Source: CADEFQ01 sp050249415 (lineage in GTDB: Bacteria > Pseudomonadota > Gammaproteobacteria > Steroidobacterales > Steroidobacteraceae). Taken from it: 64,000 nucleotides of DNA. Below the pieces are notes generated by a model, which saw only the letters and a program-made list of their open reading frames with translations, was not told where the DNA came from and did not search any database. Shown piece by piece: positions 62,289 through 64,000 of the stretch (within the stretch, counting starts at the first letter, position 1; every line of letters begins with the position of its first letter). Position numbers and translations under genes: made by a program. The stretch is taken from NCBI GenBank assembly GCA_050249415.1, contig JBFWQO010000012.1, positions 61,219 through 125,218 of the forward strand, in the 5' to 3' direction.

Positions 62289-62761
62289 GGCTTCGCCCCC
62301 TGCATGACGGCTTCCAGAAGCGCGGCAGCAGGTACTTCGAACGCAATGGCAAGACGCTGCAATGTGCTTACTTGGGGATCGATGGTGCCTGCCTCGAGGC
62401 GGGCGATGTACGACTGGCTGGTACCCAGTCGCCCGGCCAGCTCCTTCTGCGACCATCCCTTCTCGAGTCGGTACCATGCCAATGGCCGCGTTCCGCTGCC
62501 GTAGTAGTTGTCTGCAATGGCCTGTCGTCCCGCGACGATGGCTTGCCGGGCAACGGGATCCTTCTCCTGCTCGGCGACCAGGGCGTCGATGTCGACGAAG
62601 CCTTCCGGCAGCGGCGCGTCGATCTCCACAGGGGCGAGTACCACGACCGGCGTGCCACGCGTCTCCGGCACCGGCGCCAAGTTGCTGCGGACAGTTTCAG
62701 GCCAGGTCGAGGCGGTCGTAGGCGGCGATGATGCGCTGGATGCGAGGGTGGTCTTGGTCAT
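62285..62761 (-). CDS. XRE-type helix-turn-helix regulator, possible antitoxin
   Basis: About 158 residues. The DNA-binding domain is clear at about 95-155: WYRLEKGWSQKELAGRLGTS, then QSYIARLEAGTIDPQVSTLQ and RLAIAFEVPAAALLEAV. The N-terminal 50 residues are low-complexity (SSASSPPTTAS), followed by PVEIDAPLPEGFVDIDALVA. The start is uncertain: ATG 62761 lies inside an overlapping small frame, and TTG/GTG codons near 62680 would give a shorter protein. Position behind a toxin-like fragment suggests an antitoxin-type repressor; the evidence is only context. Confidence 0.7.
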   Translation of the reverse strand: MTKTTLASSASSPPTTASTWPETVRSNLAPVPETRGTPVVVLAPVEIDAPLPEGFVDIDALVAEQEKDPVARQAIVAGRQAIADNYYGSGTRPLAWYRLEKGWSQKELAGRLGTSQSYIARLEAGTIDPQVSTLQRLAIAFEVPAAALLEAVMQGAKP

Positions 62762-62879
62762 AAGCAATTTCCCGGTGCGGCCGCGGATCGAATGCATGAA
62801 GCACCCGGTATCGGGTGGCCATGCCCGTCGGCATGCGCACCTTCATGCGGCCGGACACTTTGGAAGCTGTCTGCCACAT
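62697..62879 (-). CDS. Small protein, possible RelE-like toxin fragment
   Basis: 60 residues beginning MWQTASKVSGRMKVRMPTG. The ATRYRVLHAFDPR segment resembles the RVLFAFDP region of RelE/HigB-like toxins, but the upstream half of that fold and the usual downstream Lys/Asp-rich end are absent, so if related it is a remnant. It overlaps the XRE gene by 65 bases. An alternative is that it is not translated. The name is tentative. Confidence 0.3.
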   Translation of the reverse strand: MWQTASKVSGRMKVRMPTGMATRYRVLHAFDPRPHREIAYDQDHPRIQRIIAAYDRLDLA

Positions 62880-63102
62880 GGCGATTGGTTGCGACAACTG
62901 GAACAATACCAGATATGATATAGGGGACGAAATCAAGTCAGGCGCTTCTCTAACCTACTGAATATATGAGTGTTTCACTGGTTTGCTATTGGGAAAATTT
63001 GCCCCATAATTCAGCGGTAAATGGGTTGGGACTACCCGACCGGCGTTAGGCTCCTGGGACTTCTTGGGGGCCTTTCTGCTTTCTGGGACCCTCATTTTCG
63101 TC
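62880..63102. promoter_or_regulatory. AT-richer intergenic region with small inverted repeats
   Basis: This gap is clearly less GC-rich than the rest of the window (for example AATATATGAGTG near 62963 and GGGAAAATTTGCCCC near 62993). Inverted repeats GTTGcgaCAAC (62888-62898) and ATATgATAT (62913-62921) lie just upstream of the small toxin-like frame and could be operators for the XRE protein. No gene was found in it. The composition shift suggests recently acquired DNA. Confidence 0.4.
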
Positions 63103-63836
63103 CTACGGGAAGACCTTCAATCCATTTCCCCATTCCGTCGCGCCCATTACCCCACGCCATAGTTTCGGCTCGATGATTTCCCACGTGCGGTTCTGCTGAT
63201 TTGGCCGTAGCACCTTCAGGCCGATTGGGCGTGCAACCAGATCTGCGAGCTGCAAGCCTTCGGAATTGACCTGCTTGTTCGCGATTACAATCTCCAGCCG
63301 CAGTGGCTTGCGGAAGCCATTGCCTCCGTCCCGCACGCGCCGAAACTGCAGCTCCAGTTCTTTCTCCTCCTTGGCGCCCCTGGCCTCGAATATCACGTGC
63401 GTCGTCTTCTCCGCCTGCTCCTGCGATCTCAAAAAATTCCATACGCGCTCCAAGCCGTACATCATGGCCAGGTGATACGGATGCTCCGGCCTGTTGTACT
63501 TGGCCTTGTGCTGCTCCTTGTTGATCACGATGGCGATGATGGTCATCGGCACAGCGGCAATGATTCCAGATAGATCGCCCAGAAAGATCTCGCGCTCTTC
63601 CTTGTTAAAGCGCAAGAACGAACCCACCCTTTTGCGTATCTCATGCTCATGAAGAATCGCCATGTCATGCCCGAAATAGCGGTACTTCAGAGCTCGAACA
63701 CTTGGCGTAATGCGCTCGATGTAGTCTTTGCATGACACGATGCAGAATGCGAGCACGAACACCGGATAGTCCGGGTTGATCACTTCCAGGCTGTGATCGT
63801 CGCTTTCATCGACGAAGACCACATAGTCGCCGAAGC

Positions 63837-63840
<4 letters not shown>
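63103..63840 (-). CDS. DUF3800-domain protein
   Basis: 245 residues. The N-terminal YVVFVDESDDHSLEVINPDY (acidic pair DES near 10) and C-terminal ANKQVNSEGLQLADLVARPI with a conserved Asp match DUF3800, an RNase-H-like fold family common in defence islands and mobile elements. VIFEARGAKEEKELELQF lies between. The acidic residues could form a nuclease site; activity is unproven. ATG 63840 overlaps the upstream hsdR stop by 4 bases (ATGA), which argues that it is part of the type I restriction operon. Lower GC and more Lys/Asn/Ile than neighbours. Confidence 0.8.

Positions 63841-64000
<160 letters not shown>

Overview
The window is chromosomal DNA from a very GC-rich Gram-negative bacterium. 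It has TonB-dependent receptors, a glutathione reductase and glutathione-transferase-type isomerase, prlC, smg, rlmJ, a SPOR protein and the block def-fmt-rsmB-ntrYX. This content points to a gammaproteobacterium, perhaps near Xanthomonadales, Nevskiales or Steroidobacterales; that placement is an inference from gene content only. Genes are densely packed, with many 1-4 base stop/start overlaps (ATGA, GTGA, TTGA, TGATG) that suggest translational coupling. I see no rRNA, tRNA, CRISPR array or complete insertion sequence.

Layout. 39-2223: MASE1-type histidine kinase and FixJ-like regulator. 2288-3454: CapA-like protein. 3406-10593 (minus): TonB receptor, AbgT transporter, CocE/S15 hydrolase and LysR regulator, probably one uptake-and-hydrolysis operon. 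10719-11737 (minus): ECF sigma factor and small membrane partner. 11862-18500: priA, an EF-hand protein (minus), argS, a SPOR protein, a small membrane protein and a CapA lipoprotein. 18555-19832: CNNM/CorC-type membrane protein.

19957-30756 is the most interesting region. It carries a CrbS/CrbR-type two-component system (a sensor kinase fused to a Na+/solute-symporter domain, and a LuxR-type regulator), a GntP permease, a TonB receptor, a 3-hydroxybutyrate-oligomer hydrolase lipoprotein and a 3-hydroxybutyrate dehydrogenase. An identical 14-base motif, ATAGTACTAAGGTA, lies in both divergent intergenic regions (gntP/TonB receptor and hydrolase/dehydrogenase). I propose an outer-membrane-to-cytoplasm system for scavenging 3-hydroxybutyrate oligomers, controlled by one regulator, possibly CrbR.

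30759-46467 is mostly housekeeping: a rhomboid protease, ntrX-ntrY-DUF4390-rsmB-fmt-def on the minus strand, a LysM protein, maiA (minus), dprA-smg-topA, rlmJ and aroE. 46392-54128: a stand-alone LigD-type polymerase domain with glutathione reductase, prlC-xthA, an HD hydrolase, an M15 peptidase and a FrnE-like DsbA. 54301-60248: a GGDEF/EAL protein, an ABC-F ATPase and a phospholipase-D-like protein.

60291-64000 (minus) looks like the edge of an accessory or defence island: the 3' end of a type I restriction hsdR, a DUF3800 protein, an AT-richer gap, a possible toxin remnant, an XRE regulator, a DUF6941-like protein and a Sir2 protein with a long unassigned C-terminal domain. A short dispersed repeat built around TTCTGGC and GTTCGCCG occurs in at least four places, at 18434, 19867, 52552 and 52776.
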